In this document: positions 44,704 to 53,848 of the stretch, in pieces | How the letters are laid out: each line of letters opens with the position of its first letter | Numbering within the stretch: the first letter of the stretch is position 1 | Assembly (NCBI RefSeq): GCF_003477885.1 | Contig: NZ_QUEE01000005.1 | Coordinates: forward strand, 204,571-268,570 | Reading direction: 5' to 3' | DNA length: 64,000 nt | DNA from: Lachnotalea sp. AF33-28 | GTDB taxonomy: Bacteria; Bacillota; Clostridia; Lachnospirales; Lachnospiraceae | Position numbers and translations under genes: made by a program | The notes under the pieces: model-generated | The model's database searches: none | The model's input: the letters and a program-made list of their open reading frames with translations, nothing else | What the model was told of the DNA's origin: nothing

Positions 44704-45641
44704 GCGATAAAGCTGTGATATTCGTGTTATCTCTGTGTGCGGCCGCCCTTGCCGGTATGCTTTTATATCAGAGGTATGCCTACAAAAAGGGGATGGCAAA
44801 AAAACTGAATGAAATGGCCGCTGCTCTGGAATCTGTTCTTGAAACGGGAGAAGACAGCAGAGTGCTGGTATTTACGGACAACCGGGAACTGATCCGGCTG
44901 GCGGACCGGATCAATCTTGTGCTGGAGGACCGCCGGAAAGTGCGCGCCGATTACCGCCGCATGGAGATATCCTTAAAGAGGATGCTCTCAAATATTTCCC
45001 ATGATATAAAAACCCCGATGACAGTCATTTTGGGCTATCTGGAGATCATGCGGCTGAATACGACAGAAAACGGCGGGATGCTAGCGAAGGTGGAGGAAAG
45101 GGCGCAGCGGGTAATGGATCTGATCAATGAGTTTTTTACGCTGGCTAAGCTGGAAGCCGGAGATATGAACATTGAACCGGTCAGGATAAATGTCAATGAA
45201 AGCTGCCGCAAAAATCTGCTGGATTTCTACGAGCTTCTGACACAGCAGGGCTTTTTGGTGGAAGCCGGGATCCCGGAGACTCCTATCTATGTGCAGGGAG
45301 ATGAAGACGCTCTGCAGAGGATTCTGTTCAATCTGATTACCAATGCAGTGCGCTATGGGGCGGAAGGAAAATATCTGGGTATCACGCTGCGGGCGGATGA
45401 AAGCAGCGCGTATATTGATGTGACCGACCGCGGCAGAGGGATCGAACCTGCTTTTGCCCGCACGGTGTTTGAACGGCTGTTTACCGCGGAGGATTCCAGG
45501 AGCAGCCAGGTGCAGGGAAACGGGCTGGGATTGACCATAGCAAGAAATCTGGCAAGGAGGCTGGGGGGAGATATCACTTTGCGAAGCGAACCGGGCGTGG
45601 AGACGGTTTTTACCGTAACGCTGAAGAGGAGCCCCCTTTAG
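44700..45641 (+). CDS. Sensor histidine kinase
   Basis: 313 residues with one membrane helix (~5-23) and almost no extracellular part. The H box is NISHDIKTPMT (~residue 100), N box NLITNAVRYG (~212), G1 DRGRGI, and G2 GNGLGLTIARNLARRLGG (~280). The lack of a sensor domain is typical of intramembrane-sensing kinases tied to ABC transporters that respond to cell-envelope agents. The neighbouring ATPase-permease pair supports that role. Confidence 0.9.
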   Translation: MSDKAVIFVLSLCAAALAGMLLYQRYAYKKGMAKKLNEMAAALESVLETGEDSRVLVFTDNRELIRLADRINLVLEDRRKVRADYRRMEISLKRMLSNISHDIKTPMTVILGYLEIMRLNTTENGGMLAKVEERAQRVMDLINEFFTLAKLEAGDMNIEPVRINVNESCRKNLLDFYELLTQQGFLVEAGIPETPIYVQGDEDALQRILFNLITNAVRYGAEGKYLGITLRADESSAYIDVTDRGRGIEPAFARTVFERLFTAEDSRSSQVQGNGLGLTIARNLARRLGGDITLRSEPGVETVFTVTLKRSPL

Positions 45642-45740
45642 TGCTCTGCCCGGCCACGAAAGGAATTTGTAATAATTGGTCAAGGGTTTTGAAAATCCGT
45701 GCCTCTATAATGGATATCAGAAAAGAGAGGAGGCGGCATC

Positions 45741-46655
45741 ATGTCTTATATATTGCAAACAGCCCGTCTGACCAAAAATATAGGCGGAAAAACGCTGGTA
45801 TCCGATGTAGACCTGCATATCCGCAAGGGGGAAATCTATGGCTTCCTTGGCCCGAACGGAGCAGGTAAAACCACGGTGATGAAGATGATCACAAACCTGT
45901 GGAAACCCAGCGGCGGAACCATAGAAATCTTTGGAGAGACCCTCACACCGAAATCTTACGGAGTGCTGGGGCGGATGGGCAGCATCATAGAGTTTCCCAC
46001 CTTCTACGATCACATGACAGGCAGAGAAAACCTGAGGCTTCATTGTGAGTATATGGGGTTTTACCAGGATGGCAGCATAGACAGTGCTCTTGAGATGCTG
46101 GATCTGACCGAGGCGGCCGGACGTCAGGTGAAAAGCTATTCACTGGGAATGAGACAGAGACTGGGGATTGCCAGGGCGGTGCTGACAAGGCCGGAGCTTC
46201 TGATCCTGGATGAGCCCACAAACGGTCTGGATCCGGCGGGTATGAAGCAGATAAGAGATCTGTTAAAGACGCTCTGTTCGGAATACGGTATCACGGTGAT
46301 GGTATCCACCCATATATTGTCGGAGATAGAGAGCATTGCCGATACGATCGGCGTCATTCATCGCGGCTGCCTTAAAAAAGAAGTTTCCATGAAAGAAATA
46401 GAAGAGATGAGCCTGGAGTACATTGAGCTTAAGACTCAAGATACAAAGCGGGCGGCCTTTGTGTTAAGCAATGAACTGAACCTTGACCGGTTTAAGATTA
46501 TGGACGGCGGCAGGATCCGCATCTATGAGGAGAGTGTCCCCATACAGACGCTGTCCAAAACGCTGTCGGAAAATGAAGTGGGAATCGAAGCTATTGGCAG
46601 AAAAGCCGGTACGCTGGAAGACTATTTCCTGAAAATTACCGGGGAGGTGGACTGA
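45741..46655 (+). CDS. ABC transporter ATPase, ABC-2/lantibiotic-protection type
   Basis: 304 residues. Walker A GPNGAGKTT (~residue 38), signature YSLGMRQRLGIARA (~133), Walker B LLILDEPTNGLD (~155), and the H-loop STHILSEIE. The C-terminal ~80 residues are the usual BcrA-type tail. ATG follows GAGGAGGCGG. A TATAAT stands about 35 bases upstream without a clear -35, so a regulator-dependent promoter is possible. It pairs with the next gene. Confidence 0.92.
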   Translation: MSYILQTARLTKNIGGKTLVSDVDLHIRKGEIYGFLGPNGAGKTTVMKMITNLWKPSGGTIEIFGETLTPKSYGVLGRMGSIIEFPTFYDHMTGRENLRLHCEYMGFYQDGSIDSALEMLDLTEAAGRQVKSYSLGMRQRLGIARAVLTRPELLILDEPTNGLDPAGMKQIRDLLKTLCSEYGITVMVSTHILSEIESIADTIGVIHRGCLKKEVSMKEIEEMSLEYIELKTQDTKRAAFVLSNELNLDRFKIMDGGRIRIYEESVPIQTLSKTLSENEVGIEAIGRKAGTLEDYFLKITGEVD

Positions 46656-46656
46656 T

Positions 46657-47364
46657 ATGGTTAAGCTTATACGGCTGGAATGGAAAAAGAACAATATAGG
46701 CAGGTATATCCGGGCGGCTGTTTTAGTGGCAGCCGCGTTAAGCCTCTTCATATATGCACTGGCCTTTTTTGGCATAGCCAACGATCCGGTAACCGGAGTG
46801 CCGGATGCGGCTCCTGGAAACGAAGTTATCTCTTCTTCGGTGGAGCTGTTTACCGGCATGGCATTTCTGATACTGACCGGCGTCATGCTGTCATCCTTCA
46901 TAGTCAGCGCATACAAAAATAAAACGATGAACCTGATGTTCACCTATCCCATCGGACGCCGCAGGATTCTTGCCTCACAGATGCTCGCTGTCTGGATCTT
47001 TAATTGTGGCGCGCTGATTCTGACAAAGCTGCTGATCTACGGATGCCTCCTGATCGGATCGCATTTTATGACTTCCTCATTTGTGCTGGATTTTAATATG
47101 GCGGATGCCTGGTTCTATATCCAGCTCATCCTGAAATCCGCTGTGATCGTCAGCATGGGGTTTATTGCGCTCTATATCGGCCTGGCCATGCATTCATCAA
47201 AGGCAGCTGTGGTGGCATCTTTTCTGCTGATACTGCTGACACAGGCCAATATTGGGGATTTTACGATGGCGGACAGCGCGGTTCTGCCGGCCGCATTGAC
47301 GGCGGTCTCACTGATATTCGCAGTTCTCTCCGTATGGAATGTGGAGAAAAAAGATCTGATGTGA
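46657..47364 (+). CDS. ABC-2 type transporter permease
   Basis: 235 residues, six hydrophobic helices. It has an amphipathic start (KLIRLEWKKNNIGRYIR) and the typical NKTMNLMFTYPIGRRRIL coupling region (~residues 88-105). It begins one base after the ATPase stop codon. Together with the two-component system upstream this resembles antimicrobial peptide detoxification modules; the actual compound is unknown. Confidence 0.88.
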   Translation: MVKLIRLEWKKNNIGRYIRAAVLVAAALSLFIYALAFFGIANDPVTGVPDAAPGNEVISSSVELFTGMAFLILTGVMLSSFIVSAYKNKTMNLMFTYPIGRRRILASQMLAVWIFNCGALILTKLLIYGCLLIGSHFMTSSFVLDFNMADAWFYIQLILKSAVIVSMGFIALYIGLAMHSSKAAVVASFLLILLTQANIGDFTMADSAVLPAALTAVSLIFAVLSVWNVEKKDLM

Positions 47365-47392
47365 CCGCCGCATAGGTCTGCTTTTATTCGGA

Positions 47393-48523
47393 TCAAATCC
47401 GGATCAGATTGTACTGGCGGCTTCCCAGGCCGATCTTTTCTGCATGGGAGAGACAGCTCTGCCATTCCGATTCCGGGGTGGAGTTGCGGAAATGGTCGTG
47501 ATGGTCCACGAAATCCGGCTGCTCCATATTGCGGGCCAGCTGGCTGTCCGGCATGGGGCTGGCGGCGAGGCAGGCATCGGCGCAGGCCTGGTCTAAAGCC
47601 AGCGGGTCAAAGGACGCGAACATGCCTATATTGGGCAGGATCGGGACATCGTTTTCGCCGTGGCAGTCGCAGTTGGGCGATACGTCCATGACAAGGGAAA
47701 TATGGAAGTTTGGACGTCCGTCCACCACCGCTTTGGTATATTCCGCCATCTTGCAGTTGAGCTGGTAAACGGCGGAGCTGTCGGTAAAGGAAATGGCATC
47801 GAAATTGCACGCCCCCAGGCAGCGGCCGCAGCCCATACAGTTATCCTGATTTACATGCATTTTTTTCGTAGCCGCATCAAATTCCAGCCCATCGTTTGCA
47901 CATTCCCGGAAGCATCTGCGGCAGCCGCGGCAGAGCTCCTCATCGATATGGGGGATTCCGCTGTTGTGCTGCGCCGCTTTGCCTGCACGGGAACCGCAGC
48001 CCATGCCTATGTTTTTGATGGTGCCGCCGAATCCGGTGGCCTCATGGCCCTTAAAGTGGGTTAAGCTGATGAATACATCCGCATCCATGATGGCGTGGCC
48101 GATTTTGGCGGATTTTATGTACTCGCCTCCGTTTACCGGCACTTCGATGTCATCGGTACCCTTCAAGCCGTCGCCGATCAGGATCGGACATCCCACCGTC
48201 AGTGGCGTAAAGCCGTTCTCCCATGCACATCTTAAATGCTCCAGCGCATTTTTGCGGCTGCCCGGATACAGCGTATTGCAGTCGGTTAAGAAAGGCTGTC
48301 CGCCAAGCTCCGACACTACATCCGCCACGGCTTTGGCGTAGTTTGGGCGCAGGAAACTTAAATTCCCCAATTCCCCGAAATGCATCTTGATGGCAACAAA
48401 TTTGCCGTCCATATCGATATTGCCGATTCCGGCAGCTTTGATCAGCTTTTTAAGCTTGGCCGGCAGTCCGTCACCGAACGCAACGGTATGAAAGTCTGTA
48501 AAATAAACATTTGATTTTTCCAT
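47393..48523 (-). CDS. DUF362 family protein with two 4Fe-4S clusters
   Basis: 376 residues from the ATG eight bases after GAGGTG. DUF362 core: FVAIKMHFGELGN (~46-58), FLTDCNTLYPGSRKNA (~87-102), ISLTHFKGHEATGFGGTIKNIGMGCGSRAGK (~155-185). Two ferredoxin motifs follow, CRGCRRCFREC (~200) and CMGCGRCLGAC (~229). It is cytoplasmic, probably a redox protein. It is read from a MerR-type promoter, so expression should be inducible. It converges on the ABC-2 permease gene with a 28-base gap. Confidence 0.88.
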   Translation of the reverse strand: MEKSNVYFTDFHTVAFGDGLPAKLKKLIKAAGIGNIDMDGKFVAIKMHFGELGNLSFLRPNYAKAVADVVSELGGQPFLTDCNTLYPGSRKNALEHLRCAWENGFTPLTVGCPILIGDGLKGTDDIEVPVNGGEYIKSAKIGHAIMDADVFISLTHFKGHEATGFGGTIKNIGMGCGSRAGKAAQHNSGIPHIDEELCRGCRRCFRECANDGLEFDAATKKMHVNQDNCMGCGRCLGACNFDAISFTDSSAVYQLNCKMAEYTKAVVDGRPNFHISLVMDVSPNCDCHGENDVPILPNIGMFASFDPLALDQACADACLAASPMPDSQLARNMEQPDFVDHHDHFRNSTPESEWQSCLSHAEKIGLGSRQYNLIRI

Positions 48524-48560
48524 TATTTTCACCTCGTGTTTCATTATAACGCCTGCTTTT

Positions 48561-48591
48561 ATTATAACGCTTAGAGTTTACTCTAAGTCAA
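48561..48591 (-). promoter_or_regulatory. MerR-type promoter of the DUF362 gene
   Basis: On the minus strand: TTGACT, a 19-base spacer, TATAAT. The spacer holds the palindrome TTAGAGT-AA-ACTCTAA (48571-48586). A dyad inside an overlong 19-base spacer is the hallmark of MerR family activation; no merR gene is in the window. Confidence 0.8.
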
Positions 48592-48634
48592 GCGAAAACG
48601 CCTGCAACCACGCCTGCGGCCTGTGTAAATATAA

Positions 48635-48645
48635 GTAACAGTTCA
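48635..48645. repeat. IS66-type end-like motif
   Basis: A solitary GTAACAGTTCA, identical to the copies at 3024 and 32932. Confidence 0.4.
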
Positions 48646-48743
48646 GATGGCAGGAAAGTATAAATGATGACCAATATTAAATTGAAACTATAAATATTCA
48701 TATATTTTAAATAAATAACGAAAAATAGTTGTGCAATTTAGTC

Positions 48744-48762
48744 TTGACACCGGTGTTATAAT
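48744..48762 (+). promoter_or_regulatory. Candidate control site of the L25/Ctc gene
   Basis: TTGACACCGGTGTTATAAT: a TATAAT box directly preceded by the perfect palindrome ACACCGGTGT. The TTGACA is only seven bases from TATAAT, so it cannot be a normal -35; the palindrome is a likelier operator. About 120 bases without a recognisable feature separate it from the ribosome site. Confidence 0.45.
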
Positions 48763-48901
48763 GAAGGCGTAACAAGAAGTGATACTTAAGTAGACCTGTT
48801 TGTTATTTAAAAAGGCCGCTAAGCATTTGGGACACGCACAGATGTGCGCGCAAGCCATCAGCCTGTGGGCGGTGGCAGTCAGCATAAGGAGGAAAAGTCA
48901 A

Positions 48902-49480
48902 ATGAATACTTTAAAAGCTGAAAAAAGAGACATGTCCATCAAAGCAAAGAAGCTTAGACGGGAAGGATTTGTGACCGGCAATGTATTTGGCAGAGAGATT
49001 CAGGGTTCCATGCCGATTAAGATGGCAAAGGCCGATGCGGAACGTCTTCTCAAGACGAATGGCAAGGGCAGCCAGATCATGCTGGAAGTGGATGGCCGGA
49101 ACATGGATGTGCTGGTCAAAGAAATTGTATACAACTCGATGAAAAGACAGATCGATGAAATGGATTTTCAGGCGCTGGTGAGCGGAGAGAAGGTTCATTC
49201 TGTCGCGGAAGTTGTGCTCCTCGGCCATGACAAGCTTCAGGAGGGTGTCCTGCAGGAACTGCTGCATGAGATTTCATATAAGGCGGTGCCCGCGGCGCTG
49301 GTTGAAAAGGTTGAAATCGATGTGAGCACGATGAAGGTCGGAGATACAATCAAGGTAAAGGATCTGCCGATCGCATCCGATAAAGACGTAGACCTGCTGA
49401 CCGATCCAGAGACGGTGGTGCTGACAGTGACCAAGGTTCACTATTCTGCTTCAGAAGACGAAAGCAGCCAGGAGGCTTAA
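48902..49480 (+). CDS. rplY: Ribosomal protein L25 / general stress protein Ctc
   Basis: 192 residues from the ATG after AAGGAGG; an in-frame codon at 48800 lacks a site and family support. The N-terminal L25 domain (RREGFVTGNVFGREIQGSMPI, ~20-40) binds 5S rRNA. The C-terminal TL5-type domain (~97-180) has the usual VPAALVEKVEIDVSTMKVGDTIKVKDL stretch, split here as VEIDVSTMKVGDTIKV. The tail is acidic. It is monocistronic with a clear terminator. Confidence 0.93.
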   Translation: MNTLKAEKRDMSIKAKKLRREGFVTGNVFGREIQGSMPIKMAKADAERLLKTNGKGSQIMLEVDGRNMDVLVKEIVYNSMKRQIDEMDFQALVSGEKVHSVAEVVLLGHDKLQEGVLQELLHEISYKAVPAALVEKVEIDVSTMKVGDTIKVKDLPIASDKDVDLLTDPETVVLTVTKVHYSASEDESSQEA

Positions 49481-49534
49481 GACGCAGCCAAATAGCGCAG
49501 GGATGACATAAAGCATATAGAATGCCGCATAGGA

Positions 49535-49575
49535 GCGGGGCATACAGACAACGGTATGCCCCGCTTTATTCTGCG
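49535..49575 (+). terminator. Rho-independent terminator after L25/Ctc
   Basis: GCGGGGCATAC and its exact complement (11 bp, eight-base loop), followed by TTTATT. Confidence 0.75.
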
Positions 49576-49708
49576 CCCGGCGGGCTGTTTATGTTGCGCC
49601 TTGAAGGATTTGTCGATATGCATTTGCCCGTAGGATTTCTAATGCTTGAGAATTCTATTTGTAACATATATAATAAAACGGGAAGGGTTGCATCTGGGGG
49701 GAGAGGGA

Positions 49709-51562
49709 ATGAAACGACATGCTTTTTACAGTTTGAGCTTTCAAAATAAATTACTTCTTATATTTCTGCCGCTGCTGTTTTGCTTTATCATCATAACAGG
49801 AGGAATCTGTCTATATTTTTCCGGAGAGCAGCTCAAGCTGAATACGGAAAAAATGATGGAAAATACGGTTCATCAGACAAAGATTCTGCTGGAAGATAAG
49901 CTGAGTTCCATATTGATGCGAAGCAGTGCGATCGTCGAAAGTACTGCGTACGAATACTTTACGTTCAGCCATGATGTGAGAGATTCGATTGATAAAAAGT
50001 ATCTGGAATACCGCAGCAGTCTGTCTGGTATGCTTACGGATATGGCTGTGGAATACCCGAGTATGGTGGATTCTATCATTATGTTGGAGAAATCAGGGGA
50101 CAAGCTGATCTATATGAGGAGTCCGGCACCCTATGTGATGCAGGATACCTATTCCAGCCTGATAAACAGACTCGATGTTCCTGAGAGTCAGGGAAAACTT
50201 TGTCACTATATATGGAGCAACGAACATGAGGATGATCTGCTGGCAACGAAAAAAGCGAGACAGGTGCTCACCCTGTACTGTGTAATTGGCAACGAGGATT
50301 CAACAGCGGGATCTTTGCTGGCTGTCAACATTCCATCCGCCACGGTTGCAGATGTTCTGGGTAATATTGTAACAGAGAAGGGCAGTTTTGCGGCACTTAT
50401 ATCATCAGAAGGCATATGCTGCAGTGAACAGAACGATGGGGCGTTTCAGCTAAGCGATGCGGATATGAAATATTTAAGCATGCTGTCTGGCAGGGGCGCC
50501 AAGCTGCTCACAGATCGGTCCGGCAGTCAGATTATGATAAGTTATGAGGCTCTTGATATCAATGGGTGGGTTCTGGTAAACGGAGTTCCCACCGATAGCA
50601 TTATGAAGGGCACGGAGCTGGTCAAGCGCATGATCTTTCTCTGCGTAGGCATTATGATAGCGATTGCATGCATTCCGGTTCTTCTGCTATCCCGCTGGAT
50701 TTCCAGAGATATCTCTTCTTTGGTGGATCAGATCGAGATCTATGAGCTGGGCGATACACAGATATACTTTGAAACAAGAGACCGCAAGGAATTAAGGCGT
50801 GTGGCTGATGCGCTGAATAAGATGACCAGAACGATCCAAAAACAGCTGGGGGAGGTCATTTATATTGAAAAAAGTAAGAGGAAAACTGAACTTTTGCTTC
50901 TGCAGTCTCAGATTAATCCTCATTTCCTTTATAATACGCTGATTTCTGTAAAATCACTGATTGATCTGGACCGGTATCAACAGGCTAGCAGCATGTTCCA
51001 GTCCCTGATTGATTTCTATGTTTTAAGCCTGAATCATGGTCACGAACAGACATCCATATCCAATGAGCTGAAGATAATTAAGAACTATTTGAGCATATTG
51101 GAGGTACGTTATAACTATTCTTTTGAATGGATGATTAATGTTGAGGAAGATATCCTGGAATGCGGCATACTGACCCTGACTCTCCAGCCGCTGGTGGAAA
51201 ATGCGATATCACATGGTATAAAGAATAAAACTGATAAGGGCATAATAGATATTTCAGGATGCTGCTGTGAGGATCAGATTATCCTGACAGTCTGGGACAA
51301 CGGACAGGGTATATCTCCTGAGGAGTTGGAACGCTTGAACCGGTACATACGGGAACCTTATCCCAAAGAAAAGACAGGCGGACATTTCGGCCTATGGAAC
51401 AGCAATCAGAGGCTGAAGCTTTATTTCGGTGAGGCATACGGCATAGAGATCGACAGTGAATACAAGAAATACACCAATGTTACAGTCAGAATTCCATATA
51501 CGCAGACTGGGGGGATGCATAATGAAGATACTGATAGTGGACGACGAGGATATTATACGTGA
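49709..51562 (+). CDS. YesM-type sensor histidine kinase
   Basis: 617 residues; the ATG after GGGGGGAGAGGGA is preferred over an upstream TTG. Membrane helices at ~15-37 and ~305-325 flank a large extracellular Cache-type sensor. A HAMP-like segment follows, then the His-kinase block QINPHFLYNTL (~412) and the ATPase N box LQPLVENAISHGI (~510). Its 3' end overlaps the response regulator by 41 bases. This pair type controls uptake of external sugars. Confidence 0.9.
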   Translation: MKRHAFYSLSFQNKLLLIFLPLLFCFIIITGGICLYFSGEQLKLNTEKMMENTVHQTKILLEDKLSSILMRSSAIVESTAYEYFTFSHDVRDSIDKKYLEYRSSLSGMLTDMAVEYPSMVDSIIMLEKSGDKLIYMRSPAPYVMQDTYSSLINRLDVPESQGKLCHYIWSNEHEDDLLATKKARQVLTLYCVIGNEDSTAGSLLAVNIPSATVADVLGNIVTEKGSFAALISSEGICCSEQNDGAFQLSDADMKYLSMLSGRGAKLLTDRSGSQIMISYEALDINGWVLVNGVPTDSIMKGTELVKRMIFLCVGIMIAIACIPVLLLSRWISRDISSLVDQIEIYELGDTQIYFETRDRKELRRVADALNKMTRTIQKQLGEVIYIEKSKRKTELLLLQSQINPHFLYNTLISVKSLIDLDRYQQASSMFQSLIDFYVLSLNHGHEQTSISNELKIIKNYLSILEVRYNYSFEWMINVEEDILECGILTLTLQPLVENAISHGIKNKTDKGIIDISGCCCEDQIILTVWDNGQGISPEELERLNRYIREPYPKEKTGGHFGLWNSNQRLKLYFGEAYGIEIDSEYKKYTNVTVRIPYTQTGGMHNEDTDSGRRGYYT

Positions 51563-52775
51563 AGGCATAGTAAAAAGTATTTTATGGAGAGAGAACGGGT
51601 TTGATCTGGCAACTCCCTGCCGCAATGGGGAAGAGGCGGTTCAGGTAATTGGCAGCGAGCATCCCGACATCATACTGGCGGACATCAATATGCCTTTTAT
51701 GAACGGCATAGAACTGGCTTCATGGATTCAGGAACATCATCCTGAAATGAAGGTGCTGTTTTTGACCGGTTATGATGATTTTCAATATGCCAGACAAGCA
51801 ATTGAACTGAAAGCCGCAGGCTACGTGCTTAAATATGAAAAGCATGAGGTGCTGCTGGGGGAGCTCAAGCGTATCAGCGAGGAAATCAAAAAAGAACGGC
51901 GAGAGAAAAAACTGCAGGAGAAGGGAAAATCACAGCTGGCTACACAGCTTATGACGGATCTGATAATCGGGACGGCTAAAATAAACAGCCGCAGCGAGGT
52001 GCTTGAGACGCTGGGGTTTGATCAGGGTGATCATACGCTTATCTTGGCACTGGTCAGTATAATACTGCATACAGGTTTGGAGTATGACCAGCCCAATATC
52101 AACGGCCTGCATCTTTTTTCTTATATCAATGTTATCGGTGAGGTATGCCGGCCTTTTGCAGATCATGTGCTGTGTAATTCTTATGATAATCAGATCTATG
52201 TGCTCTTTGTACGAAAAGGGACAGAAACGGAAAACGCCGATGAGGCAGTGCACCATGCAATGGAAGAGTCTGTGGAAAAACTGGCACAATTTCTTAATGT
52301 GGATGGCAGGGTAGGAATCAGCAGTGTGTATCATGATATTTTTAAAACAGATGCTGCTTATAATTCCACCTACAAGGTGCTGCAGTCCATCTCCGGTACA
52401 GACTGCCGGCGGATCCTTCATGTCAGGGAGACAGAGTCCGGACTTGCCAGCAATCATGCCGTAATTCGGGAGGCGGCACACTATATAAAGGATAATTATG
52501 CGGTGGCCGGCTTGAGTCTGAATGATCTCGCGGAGCATATCCATCTTTCACCGTCCCATCTGTGCAGAATTATTAAAAAATACAGAAACACAAACTTTAT
52601 GTCCTGGCTTACAATGGTTCGGATCGAAAAAGCCGAGGAACTGATGCGCACCACCGACCGAAAGATTTATGAGATCTGCGAACTGGTGGGTTACAACAAT
52701 CCGCAGTACTTCAGCGTTGTTTTTAAAAAGTATACGGGGCTGAGCCCCCAGGAGTATAAGCAAAAACTCGAATAA
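51522..52775 (+). CDS. YesN-type response regulator with AraC DNA-binding domain
   Basis: 417 residues from the ATG in MKILIVDDEDIIREG; the longer frame runs through the kinase gene. The receiver acceptor is ADINMPFMNG (~residue 54), with Lys in YVLKYEK (~104). The C-terminal AraC domain (~315-417) carries LNDLAEHIHLSPSHLCRIIK and ICELVGYNNPQYFSVVFKKYTG. It is the partner of the overlapping kinase and probably activates the importer genes downstream. Confidence 0.92.
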   Translation: MKILIVDDEDIIREGIVKSILWRENGFDLATPCRNGEEAVQVIGSEHPDIILADINMPFMNGIELASWIQEHHPEMKVLFLTGYDDFQYARQAIELKAAGYVLKYEKHEVLLGELKRISEEIKKERREKKLQEKGKSQLATQLMTDLIIGTAKINSRSEVLETLGFDQGDHTLILALVSIILHTGLEYDQPNINGLHLFSYINVIGEVCRPFADHVLCNSYDNQIYVLFVRKGTETENADEAVHHAMEESVEKLAQFLNVDGRVGISSVYHDIFKTDAAYNSTYKVLQSISGTDCRRILHVRETESGLASNHAVIREAAHYIKDNYAVAGLSLNDLAEHIHLSPSHLCRIIKKYRNTNFMSWLTMVRIEKAEELMRTTDRKIYEICELVGYNNPQYFSVVFKKYTGLSPQEYKQKLE

Positions 52776-52790
52776 TATACATGCATGTTC

Positions 52791-52819
52791 AGGGCTGCCG
52801 CATTGTGGCAGCTCTTTTT
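52791..52819 (+). terminator. Rho-independent terminator after the two-component genes
   Basis: AGGGCTGCC pairs with GGCAGCTCT (one G-U pair, seven-base loop), ending in TTTTT. The importer genes therefore need their own promoter. Confidence 0.75.
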
Positions 52820-52948
52820 ACGGTCTGAAACCTGGCTGTTGATGAAAAACGCAAAAAGATCAAACAAAAAGATCAATGTAGTTAATGGGAAATCCGGTCC
52901 GCAAAAGCTAAAATATACATATGGCCATCATCGGAAGGAGGTTTTATA

Positions 52949-53842
52949 TTGAAATATAAGCGCATTAAAAAATCATGTTTTCCATATCTATTGATTCTGC
53001 CCACGGTACTTCTGATTGTTCTGTTTCTGTTTATACCGATTACACAGGTGTTTAAGCTGAGCCTTCAGGATTATTCTACCAACAGTCTTACGGGAACAGG
53101 AACATTTATCGGTATAGCAAATTTTCAAAAGCTTCTGATAAAAGATCAGGTTTTTCAAAAGGCGTTTGGAGTCAGCCTGAAATGGGTTGTCTCTGAAATT
53201 GTGGGACAGGTGGTCTTTGGTATGGTCATTGCACTGTTACTCAACCAGAAGGTAAAGTGCCGTGGATTTTTCAGGTCGGTGGCATTTATGCCCTGGGCGG
53301 TATCAGGAGTCCTTGCGACCATGCTCTGGACCGTAATGTATAATCAGCATGTGGGGGTTATAAACGATGTACTGAAAAAAATGCACCTGATTAATGAAAA
53401 TATTGCCTGGCTTTCAAATCCGCGGCTGGCGTTCTGGGCGGTAGCAATAGCTGAGCTCTGGAGGGGCATACCGTTTTTCGCCATTACAATTCTGGCTGGA
53501 CTGCAGTCCATACCAACAGATATCTATGAGTCCTGTATCATCGATGGCTGCGGTCCACTGCAGAAATTCCGGTTTATTACGCTGCCGCTGCTTAGAGAGA
53601 CACTTACATTTTCTATACTGTTAAGATGTATATGGGAATTTAATTCAATTGATTTAATATTTACTATGACAAACGGAGGACCGCTGCGCTTGACCACTAC
53701 AATGCCTGTATATCTGATGCAGCAGGCGGTTGTAGGAGGAAAATACGGATATGGGTCAGCGATGGCGGTCATTATGGCCATTGGTCTGCTGCTTTATTCT
53801 GTAGTGTATCTGAAGGTTACGAAATATGGAAAGGAGGGGTAA
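52949..53842 (+). CDS. Sugar ABC importer permease, UgpA/MalF type
   Basis: 297 residues with a TTG start placed by GGAAGGAGG upstream. Six membrane helices. It has ITQVFKLSLQDYSTNS in the first loop and the coupling loop YESCIIDGCGPLQKFRFITL (~191-210), a variant with ESC in place of EAA. It pairs with the next gene; no ATPase is encoded nearby. Confidence 0.92.
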   Translation: MKYKRIKKSCFPYLLILPTVLLIVLFLFIPITQVFKLSLQDYSTNSLTGTGTFIGIANFQKLLIKDQVFQKAFGVSLKWVVSEIVGQVVFGMVIALLLNQKVKCRGFFRSVAFMPWAVSGVLATMLWTVMYNQHVGVINDVLKKMHLINENIAWLSNPRLAFWAVAIAELWRGIPFFAITILAGLQSIPTDIYESCIIDGCGPLQKFRFITLPLLRETLTFSILLRCIWEFNSIDLIFTMTNGGPLRLTTTMPVYLMQQAVVGGKYGYGSAMAVIMAIGLLLYSVVYLKVTKYGKEG

Positions 53843-53848
53843 ACGGAT

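Noticed and set aside
48800..48901. Upstream in-frame extension of the L25/Ctc gene
   Set aside because: The AAGGAGG at about 48888 fixes the ATG at 48902, and the extension has no family similarity.
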